Program-made: the position numbers and the translations under genes
Notes under the pieces: model-generated
Databases searched by the model: none
Told to the model about the DNA's origin: nothing
The model's input: only the letters and a program-made list of their open reading frames with translations
Shown here: positions 50,087-58,201 of the stretch, one piece after another
Position numbering within the stretch: position 1 is the stretch's first letter
Layout: each line of letters starts with the position of its first letter
From: Mycolicibacterium rhodesiae JS60
GTDB lineage: Bacteria > Actinomycetota > Actinomycetes > Mycobacteriales > Mycobacteriaceae
DNA: 64,000 nt
Assembly: GCA_000230935.2 (NCBI GenBank)
Contig: AGIQ01000002.1
Location: 1,847,932-1,911,931 of the forward strand
Direction: 5' to 3'

Positions 50087-50827
50087 TCAGAAGACCGCGA
50101 ACCACATCGCGATGTAGTGGCAGAGGGCCGCTACCGCGGTGCACGCGTGGAAGAACTCGTGGTGGCCGAATGTCGTCGGCCACGGGTTCGGCCACTTCAG
50201 TGCGTAGAGCACGCCGCCGATGCTGTACAGCGCGCCGCCGACGATCAGCAGCACCAGCGCCGCGACACCGGCGCCGTTCATGATCGGGATGATGAACCAC
50301 GCCGCGACCCAGCCGAGCAGCAGGTACAGCGGCACCCCGACCCAGCGCGGCGCCGACGGCCAGAACATCTTGAGCAACACTCCGGCCAGCGCGCCGCCCC
50401 ACACGATCGCGAGTAGCACGAGGCCGCTGCGCTCGGGCAGGGCCAGCATCGCGAACGGCGTATAGCTGCCCGCGATGAAGATGAAGATCATCGAGTGGTC
50501 GGCGCGCTTCATCCATTTGCGCGCCGCGGGCGACCTCCAGTTCACCCGGTGATAAGTGCCGCTGACGGTGAACATCGCGACGATCGTGATCGTGTAGACC
50601 AGCGTCGAGAGTCCCGCGCGCAAACCCTCCAGTGCCCATGACACCGAGATGAGGGCCGCGCCCGCGATGAAGGCGATACCCGCCGCGTAGACGTGGATCC
50701 AGCCGCGAGCCCGGGGCTTGCCGAAGAACTCGACCGCAGCGTCGACGACCGCTTCGGGGAAGTCTTCGGCATAAGCGCGGGGCGAGGGCTGCTGAGCCTC
50801 GTCGGCGGTCTCGATTTCAGCGGTCAT
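50087..50827 (-). CDS. Hemolysin III/TrhA family membrane protein
   Basis: 246 residues with about seven transmembrane helices. PAQR-type residues are visible: SGTYHRVNW, KRADHSMIFIFIAGSYTPF and the late FGHHEFFHACTAVAALCHY. Matches Rv1085c (242). Bacterial members adjust membrane-energy or membrane-lipid homeostasis (TrhA); the haemolysin name is historical. It is divergent from the prenyl synthase gene. Confidence 0.9.
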   Translation of the reverse strand: MTAEIETADEAQQPSPRAYAEDFPEAVVDAAVEFFGKPRARGWIHVYAAGIAFIAGAALISVSWALEGLRAGLSTLVYTITIVAMFTVSGTYHRVNWRSPAARKWMKRADHSMIFIFIAGSYTPFAMLALPERSGLVLLAIVWGGALAGVLLKMFWPSAPRWVGVPLYLLLGWVAAWFIIPIMNGAGVAALVLLIVGGALYSIGGVLYALKWPNPWPTTFGHHEFFHACTAVAALCHYIAMWFAVF

Positions 50828-50881
50828 GTCACCTCGATTCGCGCCCGGGGGTACCTGCTCGTCACAGTAGTCTGGTTTGTC

Positions 50882-51679
50882 GTGGAGATCATTCCGCCTC
50901 GCCTCAAGGACCCGGCCTACCGGCTCTACGAGATGCGGCTGCGCCAGGAGCTGGCGCGCTCCAAGTCCCAGCTACCCCGCCATATCGCCGTACTGTGCGA
51001 CGGCAACCGGCGCTGGGCTCGTGACGCTGGTCACGACGATGTGGCTTACGGCTACCGGATGGGCGCGGCCAAGATCGCCGAAATGCTGCGCTGGTGCGCC
51101 GAATCCGGCATCGAGATGGCCACGGTGTACCTGCTGTCCACCGAGAATCTGCAGCGCGATCCGCAGGAGCTGTCGGCGCTGATCGACATCATCACCGATG
51201 TCGTCGAACAGATCTGCGCACCCGCCAACCGCTGGAGTGTGCGGACCGTCGGCGATCTCGAGTTGCTCGGCGAGGAACCCGCCCGCCGGCTGCGGGACGC
51301 CGTCGACAGCACCGCATCGGTGGCCGCCACGGCCTCGTTTCACGTCAACGTCGCCGTCGGTTACGGCGGGCGTCAGGAGATCGTCGACGCGGTGCGGGCG
51401 CTGCTGGGCAAGGAGCTGGCCAACGGCGCCAGCCCCGAACAGCTGATCGACGCCGTCACGATCGAGGGCATCTCCGAAAACCTGTACACCTCCGGGCAGC
51501 CCGACCCCGATCTGGTGATCCGGACCTCCGGGGAGCAGCGCCTCTCCGGGTTCCTGCTATGGCAGAGCGCGTACTCGGAGATGTGGTTCACCGAGGCGCA
51601 CTGGCCGGCGTTCCGCCGGGTCGACTTCCTTCGCGCGCTGCGCGCGTATAGCCGCAGACATCGTCGATTCGGCGTGTGA
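50882..51679 (+). CDS. Short-chain Z-prenyl diphosphate synthase (Rv1086-like)
   Basis: 265 residues from GTG50882 (MEIIPPRLKDP). UPP-synthase family: pyrophosphate-binding Asp40 in VLCDGNRRWAR, and C-terminal DLVIRTSGEQRLSGFLLWQSAYSEM (shown in part) with the E-x-R-L motif. Rv1086 makes omega,E,Z-farnesyl diphosphate, the primer for decaprenyl phosphate used in arabinogalactan and peptidoglycan synthesis; sequence and place agree. The frame extends upstream antisense to the hemolysin gene, which is disregarded. GTGA overlap with the next gene. Confidence 0.9.
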   Translation: MEIIPPRLKDPAYRLYEMRLRQELARSKSQLPRHIAVLCDGNRRWARDAGHDDVAYGYRMGAAKIAEMLRWCAESGIEMATVYLLSTENLQRDPQELSALIDIITDVVEQICAPANRWSVRTVGDLELLGEEPARRLRDAVDSTASVAATASFHVNVAVGYGGRQEIVDAVRALLGKELANGASPEQLIDAVTIEGISENLYTSGQPDPDLVIRTSGEQRLSGFLLWQSAYSEMWFTEAHWPAFRRVDFLRALRAYSRRHRRFGV

Positions 51680-53049
51680 TGGCTGCGCTGTCGGCGGTGG
51701 TCTTCACGCTGAGCTGGTGGCTGGGCTTGTATCTGCTGGCGCGTAATCCGCGAAAGCCGGTGCTGGCGCTGGCCTCCGTCGGGTTGTGCGGGTTCGCTGC
51801 GGTGGTGGCGCTGGACGCGGTGCGGGTGGTGAGCGTCGCCCACGCCGAGTTGCTGGGCCAGATCGAGATCTATCTCGTCGCCGTGCCGGGGGTGGCGTGG
51901 TTCGCCGTCGTCCTGGAGCTGGCCCGGCCGATCGACACCTGGCGCAGCCGGGCCACCGAACTGACACTGATCGCCGTCGTCGCCGCGGTGACGTTGCTGG
52001 GTGCGGTGATGGCCGGCAGTGTGGTGGGTCCGCTGCGGCCCGGCCACTGGGTGATGTTCGCGGCGATCTCGTCCTCGACGCTGGGCGCGATGGTCGCCGC
52101 GGTGCGACGCCCCGCGCAGCCCGGCCGGGTGGCCGGGGTGGTGATCGTCGCGACGTTGTTCTTCGCGCTGGGTAACGCGATCCTGGTGATTCCGCTGGGC
52201 CTGGTGCCGAGTTGGTTGGCGCTGGCGTCCACCGGTTTCGACGTGCTGCTGCTCGGTGTCGCGGTCGCGTTGTGGGACGCCTTCGACGAGGGTCAGGCGC
52301 TGCGGGCCGACATGCTGCGGTCGTTCTCCGGAAGTCTGGTGGTGGCGGTGCTGTTCGGCGGCCAATCGCTGATCGGGATGGCGGTCACCGGGGCCGACGG
52401 GCCGGGCCGAACCGCGCTGACCGTGCTGCTGTTCACCAGCCTTGCCGTCGCGGTCGCCATCAACGTGCTGGCGGACCCACTCGCCGGAGTGCTGGACCGG
52501 CTGGCGTTCTCCCACTCGCCGGCGTTGCGGGCCGAACGGGCCGCGCTGCGCGGTGCCGAGGCCGCACTGCCACTGGTGGCGGCCAACCCGCTCGATGCCC
52601 TCGACGACGAGGCCTTCGCCCGGCTGACCCGTCGCGCGCTGGGCCACTACGGCGATCTGTCCAAACTCGTCGCGAGTCCACTGACCCAGCTGCCCGTCAT
52701 CGACGAACGGCTGGCTGCCCGCGGCGCTCCCGATCAGCCGCTGGAGCGGGCCAACGAGCTCAAGGCGCTGCTGGCCGAGCACATCGTGCGGCTGAAGCCA
52801 CGCAGTGGCGGTTCGTTCGGCACCACCGAGCACTGGCGCTACTACAACGCGCTGTACTTCCCGTACGTCGTCGGGGTGCGGGCCTACGCCCAGAACGCCA
52901 CACCCGCGGGCCTGGACCCGGTGGCGCGGCAGGCCTGGCAGTGGTTCGTCACCGAAGTGCCCCAGCGCTCGCTGCACAACTGGCAGAACGCGGCGGCGAA
53001 GCTGATCGCCGCCGATCTGCGCGGCCGGATAACCGTTTCCCAGCCCTGA
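51676..53049 (+). CDS. Polytopic membrane protein with 7TM sensor-like domain and unknown C-terminus
   Basis: 457 residues from GTG51676, or ATG51679, overlapping the prenyl synthase stop. About eight hydrophobic helices fill the first 280 residues, similar in spacing to histidine-kinase 7TM N-terminal domains; the C-terminal 170 residues are soluble (LRAERAALRGAEAALPL through HWRYYNALYFPYVVGVRAYAQ) and lack any kinase H, N or G boxes. Family not recognised. Coupling to the prenyl synthase suggests an envelope-related role, which is inference. Confidence 0.75.
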   Translation: MMAALSAVVFTLSWWLGLYLLARNPRKPVLALASVGLCGFAAVVALDAVRVVSVAHAELLGQIEIYLVAVPGVAWFAVVLELARPIDTWRSRATELTLIAVVAAVTLLGAVMAGSVVGPLRPGHWVMFAAISSSTLGAMVAAVRRPAQPGRVAGVVIVATLFFALGNAILVIPLGLVPSWLALASTGFDVLLLGVAVALWDAFDEGQALRADMLRSFSGSLVVAVLFGGQSLIGMAVTGADGPGRTALTVLLFTSLAVAVAINVLADPLAGVLDRLAFSHSPALRAERAALRGAEAALPLVAANPLDALDDEAFARLTRRALGHYGDLSKLVASPLTQLPVIDERLAARGAPDQPLERANELKALLAEHIVRLKPRSGGSFGTTEHWRYYNALYFPYVVGVRAYAQNATPAGLDPVARQAWQWFVTEVPQRSLHNWQNAAAKLIAADLRGRITVSQP

Positions 53050-53056
53050 GCTGCAC

Positions 53057-53095
53057 CTGGCAGTAACTGGCAGCGCCAGGCGTCGATCTGGCAGT
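53057..53095. repeat. CTGGCAG repeats upstream of a small membrane protein gene
   Basis: CTGGCAGT at 53057-53064 and 53088-53095, and CTGGCAG at 53067-53073, which is also the left arm of the dyad CTGGC-AGC-GCCAG (53067-53079). All fall within 40 nt directly upstream of the start at 53113, where a promoter or operator is expected. Confidence 0.45.
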
Positions 53096-53112
53096 GCGAT
53101 CTGAGCACCCTG

Positions 53113-53532
53113 ATGGACATGACCGCCATCATCACCAGACACCAACCGTTGTCTGATTCCACCGATTCACTCCTGCGCTTCGCGATGCGCGTCGACGCCA
53201 CCTTGACCGGTGTGCTCGGACTGGGCATCGCGGCAATGGCCGACCCGCTGGGCCGGCTGACCGGACTGACCTCGGCTCAGGGTTACCTCGCCGGCGCGGC
53301 GTTTGTGCTCTGCGGCCTCGTCGTCTACGCACTCGCCGCCGCGCCCGACCTCCGCCGGGTCGGCACCGGCATGGCGCTGTTCAACGGCGCCGGCACGGTC
53401 GGCTTCCTGGCCGTCGTGGAGGCGGGGGTGTTGCCGTTGACCACCTTCGGGGTGATCACCGTGCTGGCCGCCGCCCTGTACACCGCGACGTTCGCCGTCC
53501 TGCAGTACCTCGGAGTGCGCCGTCTGGCGTAA
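53113..53532 (+). CDS. Small four-helix integral membrane protein (paralogue 1)
   Basis: 139 residues. Polar Thr/Ser-rich N-terminus, then four hydrophobic helices, ending in LQYLGVRRLA. It shares TDSLLR-LAMR-like opening (DSLLRFAMRVDA) and ending with the next gene, so the two are tandem paralogues of about 35-40% identity by eye. No enzyme motif. The ribosome site is weak. The CTGGCAG repeats lie just upstream. Confidence 0.78.
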   Translation: MDMTAIITRHQPLSDSTDSLLRFAMRVDATLTGVLGLGIAAMADPLGRLTGLTSAQGYLAGAAFVLCGLVVYALAAAPDLRRVGTGMALFNGAGTVGFLAVVEAGVLPLTTFGVITVLAAALYTATFAVLQYLGVRRLA

Positions 53533-53635
53533 CTCCCGCCCCGCCGGTGTGGGGCGCCGCCGCAAGAGGTTACGGCGAGCCGCCCCGCACCGGCACTTCG
53601 ACGTTCACCACGACACTCCAACGAAGGGAACTGCC

Positions 53636-54037
53636 ATGACCGCTCTGTCCTCCACATCCACCACCACGTCCACCGACTCGCTGTTGCGACTGGCCATGCG
53701 GGCCGACGCCGTGCTGTCCGGTCTGGCCGGTATTGCGCTGATGGCCGCGGCTGGTCCGCTGTCCGGATTCACCGGGATTCCCAAGGCGGCCGAATACGCC
53801 GTCGGCGCCGGTTTCGTCGTCTACGGGATCGTGGTGTTCCTGGCCGCCGGGCTGCCGCGGGTGTGGACCCCGGGCATCGCCACCATGGTCGCCAACCTGA
53901 TCTTCACCGTCGCGGCCGTGCTGGTCGTTCTCGGCGTCGACCTCACCACCGCGGGTGTGGTCCTGACGCTGGCGAGTGGCGTGTACACGCTGGTGTTCGC
54001 CGACCTGCAGTACCTCGGGGTGCGCCGCATCAAATAG
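53636..54037 (+). CDS. Small four-helix integral membrane protein (paralogue 2)
   Basis: 133 residues from Met53636 with GAAGGGAA upstream. Opening DSLLRLAMRADAVL, four hydrophobic helices (AGVVLTLASGVYTLVFADLQ as the last, in part) and the ending LQYLGVRRIK mirror the preceding gene. A 103 nt gap separates them, so it may have its own promoter. Function unknown. Confidence 0.82.
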   Translation: MTALSSTSTTTSTDSLLRLAMRADAVLSGLAGIALMAAAGPLSGFTGIPKAAEYAVGAGFVVYGIVVFLAAGLPRVWTPGIATMVANLIFTVAAVLVVLGVDLTTAGVVLTLASGVYTLVFADLQYLGVRRIK

Positions 54038-54047
54038 GGTTGCCGCC

Positions 54048-54470
54048 ATGCATGTCCTAGCGTTCGCCGCTGCGCGCAAGGCGGTCCTGGAAGACGCCGG
54101 TGGGGTGACCGCTGAGGGCTTTCCGATGACGAGTTGCTACGTCGAGAACCTTCCGGCGCAGATCACCGTCCCGCTGGTGTTGTCGCTGTACACGGGCGGG
54201 GGCAGCGACTACGAGCCGCGCCGCTTCATCGTCGCGAAGTCGCCGGAGGGCGAGCGGGTCGGCCTGCTGGAGTTCGCCTGGCAATGGCCGGACAACCCCG
54301 GCGTGCCGATCAAGTTCCGGGTCTTCGCCCATCACCTGCCGATGACGATCTACACCGCGGGGGTCTACACGATCGGTCTCTACGATCACCCCGATGCGGC
54401 CGACGCGGAGTTCTCTTTCCCGATGCCGGTGCTGCGGCTCAACCCGCTGACGGGCGTCCCCGGCAACTAG
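54048..54470 (+). CDS. DUF6941-like hypothetical protein
   Basis: 140 residues, soluble, mostly beta-strand. It has HVLAFAAARKAVLEDAGG, VPLVLSLYTGG and IYTAGVYTIGLYD; the family is recalled as DUF6941-type and not certain. It starts 10 nt after the membrane protein and its stop overlaps the end of the convergent coaA by 4 nt. No function can be given. Confidence 0.72.
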   Translation: MHVLAFAAARKAVLEDAGGVTAEGFPMTSCYVENLPAQITVPLVLSLYTGGGSDYEPRRFIVAKSPEGERVGLLEFAWQWPDNPGVPIKFRVFAHHLPMTIYTAGVYTIGLYDHPDAADAEFSFPMPVLRLNPLTGVPGN

Positions 54471-55405
54471 AGCTTGCGTAGCCGCAGTCGATTGATCGCG
54501 TGGTCGGCGTCCTTGCGTAGCACCAGCGTCGCCCGCGGTCGGGTCGGCAGGATGTTTTCGATCAGGTTGGGCCGGTTGATGGAACTCCAGATATCGCGGG
54601 CGGCAGCGACCGCCTGAGTGTCGGTCAGGCCCGCGTAGTGGTGGAAGTGCGAGGCAGGGTTCGCGAACGCTCCCGCCCGCATCGCCAGGAACCGGTCGAC
54701 GTACCACTGCTCGATGTCCTCGATGCGGGCGTCGACGTACACCGAGAAGTCGAACAGGTCCGACACCATCAGCGTCGGACCCGTCTGCAGCACGTTGAGT
54801 CCCTCCAGGATCAGGATGTCCGGGTGGGTGACGACGTGTTTCTCGCCGGGGACGATGTCGTAGATCAGGTGTGAGTAGACCGGGGCGCACACCTGATCGG
54901 CGCCGGACTTCACCGTGGTCACGAACCGCATCAGCGCGCGGCGGTTATAGCTCTCCGGAAAACCCTTGCGGTGCATGAGGTTTCGGCGGGTCAGCTCGGC
55001 GTTGGGGTAGAGGAAGCCGTCGGTGGTGACCAGGTCGACGCGGGGGTGATGCTCCCAGCGGGCCAGCAGCGCCTGCAGTACACGCGCGGTGGTGGATTTC
55101 CCGACGGCCACGCTGCCCGCGACGCCGATGATGAACGGCACCGGCCGGTCCGGACTCTGCTGCGGTTCACCGAGGAACTCCGACGTGGCCGCGAACAGTC
55201 GCTGCCGCGCGGCCACCTGCAGATGGATCAACCGGGCCAGCGGCAGATAGACCTCTTCGACTTCCAGCAGATCGACCTGTTCGCCCAGACCGCGCAGCCC
55301 AACCAGCTCGTCCTCCGTCAACTTCAACGGGGTCGACATGCGCAGTGAACGCCATTGACTCCGGTCGAACTCGACGTAAGGGCTGGGTTCACTCAGCCGC
55401 GCCAT
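54467..55405 (-). CDS. coaA: Pantothenate kinase CoaA (type I)
   Basis: 312 residues, same as Rv1092c. P-loop GVAGSVAVGKST (94-105), DLVTTDGFLYPN with the catalytic Asp, and HRKGFPESYNRR, all type I PanK hallmarks. Phosphorylates pantothenate, the first step of CoA synthesis and subject to CoA feedback. Met55405 (MARLSEPSPYVEFDR) is the family start; the frame runs on antisense through the DUF885 gene but that is not real. The divergent DUF885 start is only 30 nt away. Confidence 0.96.
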   Translation of the reverse strand: MARLSEPSPYVEFDRSQWRSLRMSTPLKLTEDELVGLRGLGEQVDLLEVEEVYLPLARLIHLQVAARQRLFAATSEFLGEPQQSPDRPVPFIIGVAGSVAVGKSTTARVLQALLARWEHHPRVDLVTTDGFLYPNAELTRRNLMHRKGFPESYNRRALMRFVTTVKSGADQVCAPVYSHLIYDIVPGEKHVVTHPDILILEGLNVLQTGPTLMVSDLFDFSVYVDARIEDIEQWYVDRFLAMRAGAFANPASHFHHYAGLTDTQAVAAARDIWSSINRPNLIENILPTRPRATLVLRKDADHAINRLRLRKL

Positions 55406-55435
55406 CGTGCCAGTCTTGCAGTTAGCTTGGTTCGC

Positions 55436-56653
55436 ATGCAGCCCGGCACCCTCATCCGCGACTACCTGACCCTCGGATTGCGCTTCGACCGCATCGAGGA
55501 GGGCTACGTCGACTCCTTCACCGGCGACCCCGAACTGCGCCGCGCGGTGGCCGACGAACCCGCTCCCGAGCCCGCCGAACTGGCCCGCCAGGCCGACCGG
55601 CTGCTCGCTGAGCTGCCGCAGGTCCCGCGTGAGGCCGGCTTCACCGACCAGCGTGCCGATTTCATCGGCGCACACCTGCGGGCGCTGGCGTTCTCGGCAC
55701 GCAAGTTCGCCGGCGAGCAGGTCGGCTTCGTCGACGAGGTGCGCAACTACTTCGACGTCGAGATCAGCCGCGGCGACCCCGAGCGCTACCGCAGCGCCCA
55801 CGCCTGCATCGACGAGGTGCTCGGCGGCACCGGCACTTTGGTCGAGCGGATGGAGGCCCACCGCCGCACCGACGAGATCCCGCCCGAGCGTCTCGAGGAA
55901 TGCATGCACGCGTTCTCCAGCGCGCTGCGCGACACCGTTCGTGCGACGTACCCGCTGCCCGATTCCGAGACCATCGTCTACGAGGTGGTCACCGACAAGC
56001 CGTGGTCGGGGTTCAACTACTACGAGGGCAACTACCGCTCGACGGTCGCGGTCAACGCCGACCTCAAGCAGCAGATGGCGAACCTGCCGCGCCTGGTGGC
56101 CCACGAGTCCTACCCCGGCCATCACACCGAGCACTGTCGCAAGGAGGCCGGCTTGGTGGCCGGTCAGGACCAGCAGGAGCAGACGATCTTCCTGGTCAAC
56201 ACCCCGCAGTGCCTGATGGCCGAGGGGCTGGCCGATCTGGCGCTGCATGCCGCTGTTGGGCCCGGCTGGGGACGCTGGGCCGCCGAGATCTACGCCGATC
56301 TGGGGCTGCGGTTCGACGGCGAGCGCGCCGAGGCTCTGGCCGAGGCGACGGCGGCGCTGGCCGATGTGCGCCAGGACGCGGCGCTGATGCTGCACGACGA
56401 ACACCGCGACGCCGACGACGTCGTCGCATTCCTGCAGCGCTGGCTGCTGGTCGACGACACCCGGGCACGCCAGATGCTGCGGTTTCTGTCCTCGCCGTTG
56501 TGGCGGGCCTACACGAGCACCTACGTCGAGGGGTACCGGCTGCTGCGGACGTGGCTCGACGAGCGGCCCGCCGGGGTGAGCCTGACCGACCGGTTCGGGC
56601 GGCTGCTCGACGAGCCGCTGATCCCGTCGGCGCTGCGGGTGGACGCGGCCTGA
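55436..56653 (+). CDS. DUF885 family protein with metallopeptidase-like HExxxxHH motif
   Basis: 405 residues from Met55436. The DUF885 signature HESYPGHH (H223, E224, H229, H230) followed by EHCRKEAGL resembles a gluzincin-type zinc site, with a further Glu downstream (MAEGLADLALH). The rest is helical; no signal peptide, so probably cytosolic. Members are presumed peptidases without known substrates. It starts back to back with coaA and ends 23 nt before glyA; not in my memory of M. tuberculosis. Confidence 0.85.
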   Translation: MQPGTLIRDYLTLGLRFDRIEEGYVDSFTGDPELRRAVADEPAPEPAELARQADRLLAELPQVPREAGFTDQRADFIGAHLRALAFSARKFAGEQVGFVDEVRNYFDVEISRGDPERYRSAHACIDEVLGGTGTLVERMEAHRRTDEIPPERLEECMHAFSSALRDTVRATYPLPDSETIVYEVVTDKPWSGFNYYEGNYRSTVAVNADLKQQMANLPRLVAHESYPGHHTEHCRKEAGLVAGQDQQEQTIFLVNTPQCLMAEGLADLALHAAVGPGWGRWAAEIYADLGLRFDGERAEALAEATAALADVRQDAALMLHDEHRDADDVVAFLQRWLLVDDTRARQMLRFLSSPLWRAYTSTYVEGYRLLRTWLDERPAGVSLTDRFGRLLDEPLIPSALRVDAA

Positions 56654-56676
56654 ACAGCGGCGGATAGGCTGGGCGC

Positions 56677-58143
56677 ATGACCGCAGACTCGACGATTTCC
56701 ACTTCGGCCGCCGCCCCGGGCGCCGACTATGCCGCCACCGCCAGCGAGGCCTACCGCGCGGCGCTTGACGTCATCGAGTCAGTCGAGCCGCGGATCGCCG
56801 CGGCTACCCGCAAAGAGCTTGACGACCAACGGAATTCGCTCAAACTGATCGCCAGCGAGAACTACGCCTCACCGGCGGTGCTGCTGACCATGGGCACCTG
56901 GTTCTCCGACAAGTACGCCGAGGGCACCGTCGGGCACCGTTTCTATGCCGCCTGCCAGAACGTCGACACCGTCGAGGCGCTGGCCGCCGAGCATGCCCGC
57001 GAGCTGTTCGGCGCCCCCTACGCCTACGCCCAGCCGCACTCCGGCATCGACGCCAACCTCGTCGCGTTCTGGGCCATCCTGGCCACCCGGATCGAGGCGC
57101 CGGCGCTGAAGGACCTCGGCGTCAAGAACGTCAACGACCTGTCCGAGGCCGAGTGGGAACGGCTGCGCGCCCGGTTGGGCAGCCAGCGTCTACTGGGCAT
57201 GTCACTGGACACCGGCGGTCACCTCACGCACGGCTTCCGGCCGAACATCTCCGGCAAGATGTTCCACCAGCGCAGCTACGGCACCAACACCGAAACCGGG
57301 TTGATCGACTACGACGCCGTCCGCGCCACCGCCCGTGAGTTCAAGCCGCTCATCCTGGTGGCCGGTTACTCGGCCTACCCGCGCCGGGTCAACTTCGCCA
57401 AGATGCGTGAGATCGCCGACGAGGTCGGCGCTACCCTGATGGTCGATATGGCGCACTTCGCCGGCCTGGTCGCCGGCAAGGTCTTCACCGGCGACGAGGA
57501 TCCGGTGCCGCACGCGCACGTCACGACCACGACCACGCACAAGTCGCTGCGCGGTCCGCGCGGCGGTCTGGTGCTGGCCACCGAGGAGTACGCACCGGCC
57601 GTCGACAAGGGCTGCCCGATGGTGCTCGGCGGCCCGCTGAGCCACGTCATGGCGGCCAAGGCCGTCGCGCTGGCCGAGGCTCGCCAGCCGGCGTTCCAGG
57701 CCTACGCCCAGCGCGTCGCCGACAACGCGAAGGCCTTCGCCGAAGGCCTGCTCAAGCGGGGTGCCCGGCTGGTCACCGGCGGTACCGACAACCACCTGGT
57801 GCTGCTCGACGTGCAGACGTTCGGGCTGACCGGCCGACAGGCCGAGTCCGCGCTGCTGGACGCCGGCGTCGTCACCAACCGCAACTCGATCCCGAACGAT
57901 CCCAACGGCGCCTGGTACTCCAGCGGCATCCGGTTCGGCACCCCGGCGCTGACCACCCGTGGGTTCGGTCCGGCCGAGTTCGACCGGGTCGCCGAGCTGG
58001 TGGTCGACGTGCTGTCCAACACCGAGGCCGACGGGACCAGCAAGGCCAAGTACAAGCTGGCCGACGGCACCGCCGACCGGGTGCATGCCGCCTCCGCCGA
58101 GCTGCTGGACGCCAACCCGCTGTACCCGGGCCTCACGCTGTAG
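56677..58143 (+). CDS. glyA: Serine hydroxymethyltransferase, long form
   Basis: 488 residues. PLP Lys289 in VTTTTTHKSLRGPRGG, with the family motifs SENYASPAV, EGTVGHRFYAACQNVD, AQPHSGIDAN and VDMAHFAGLVAG. Makes glycine plus methylene-tetrahydrofolate from serine. The usual bacterial enzyme is about 425 residues; the extra length lies at the N-terminus and in an insertion at about 140-175 (LKDLGVKNVNDLSEAEWERL). Long forms are known in other bacteria. It occupies the place of glyA1 (Rv1093) but may not be its direct orthologue. Confidence 0.9.
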   Translation: MTADSTISTSAAAPGADYAATASEAYRAALDVIESVEPRIAAATRKELDDQRNSLKLIASENYASPAVLLTMGTWFSDKYAEGTVGHRFYAACQNVDTVEALAAEHARELFGAPYAYAQPHSGIDANLVAFWAILATRIEAPALKDLGVKNVNDLSEAEWERLRARLGSQRLLGMSLDTGGHLTHGFRPNISGKMFHQRSYGTNTETGLIDYDAVRATAREFKPLILVAGYSAYPRRVNFAKMREIADEVGATLMVDMAHFAGLVAGKVFTGDEDPVPHAHVTTTTTHKSLRGPRGGLVLATEEYAPAVDKGCPMVLGGPLSHVMAAKAVALAEARQPAFQAYAQRVADNAKAFAEGLLKRGARLVTGGTDNHLVLLDVQTFGLTGRQAESALLDAGVVTNRNSIPNDPNGAWYSSGIRFGTPALTTRGFGPAEFDRVAELVVDVLSNTEADGTSKAKYKLADGTADRVHAASAELLDANPLYPGLTL

Positions 58144-58186
58144 CGCGACTCGCCGTCGGTGGAATTTTACGATTCCCACAGAATTG

Positions 58187-58199
58187 GGTTACTGTAACC
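58187..58199. promoter_or_regulatory. Palindrome GGTTAC-T-GTAACC abutting the desA2 start
   Basis: A perfect 6+6 bp dyad ends 2 nt before the ATG. A TACGAT -10-like hexamer is at 58168-58173, so the palindrome lies in a very short leader and would cover the ribosome-binding region. A regulator, MadR, is known to control desA1/desA2 in mycobacteria; that this is its site is my inference, because I do not recall its exact operator. A second dyad GGAAT-N6-ATTCC lies at 58161-58176. Confidence 0.6.
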
Positions 58200-58201
58200 G
58201 C

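Noticed and set aside
51373..53145. 590-codon minus-strand open frame
   Set aside because: Antisense to the prenyl synthase and the membrane protein; rich in His, Arg, Gln and Gly with no domain pattern.
54467..56404. Extension of coaA to 645 codons
   Set aside because: The extra 330 codons are antisense to the DUF885 gene; type I pantothenate kinases of about 312 residues start at 55405.
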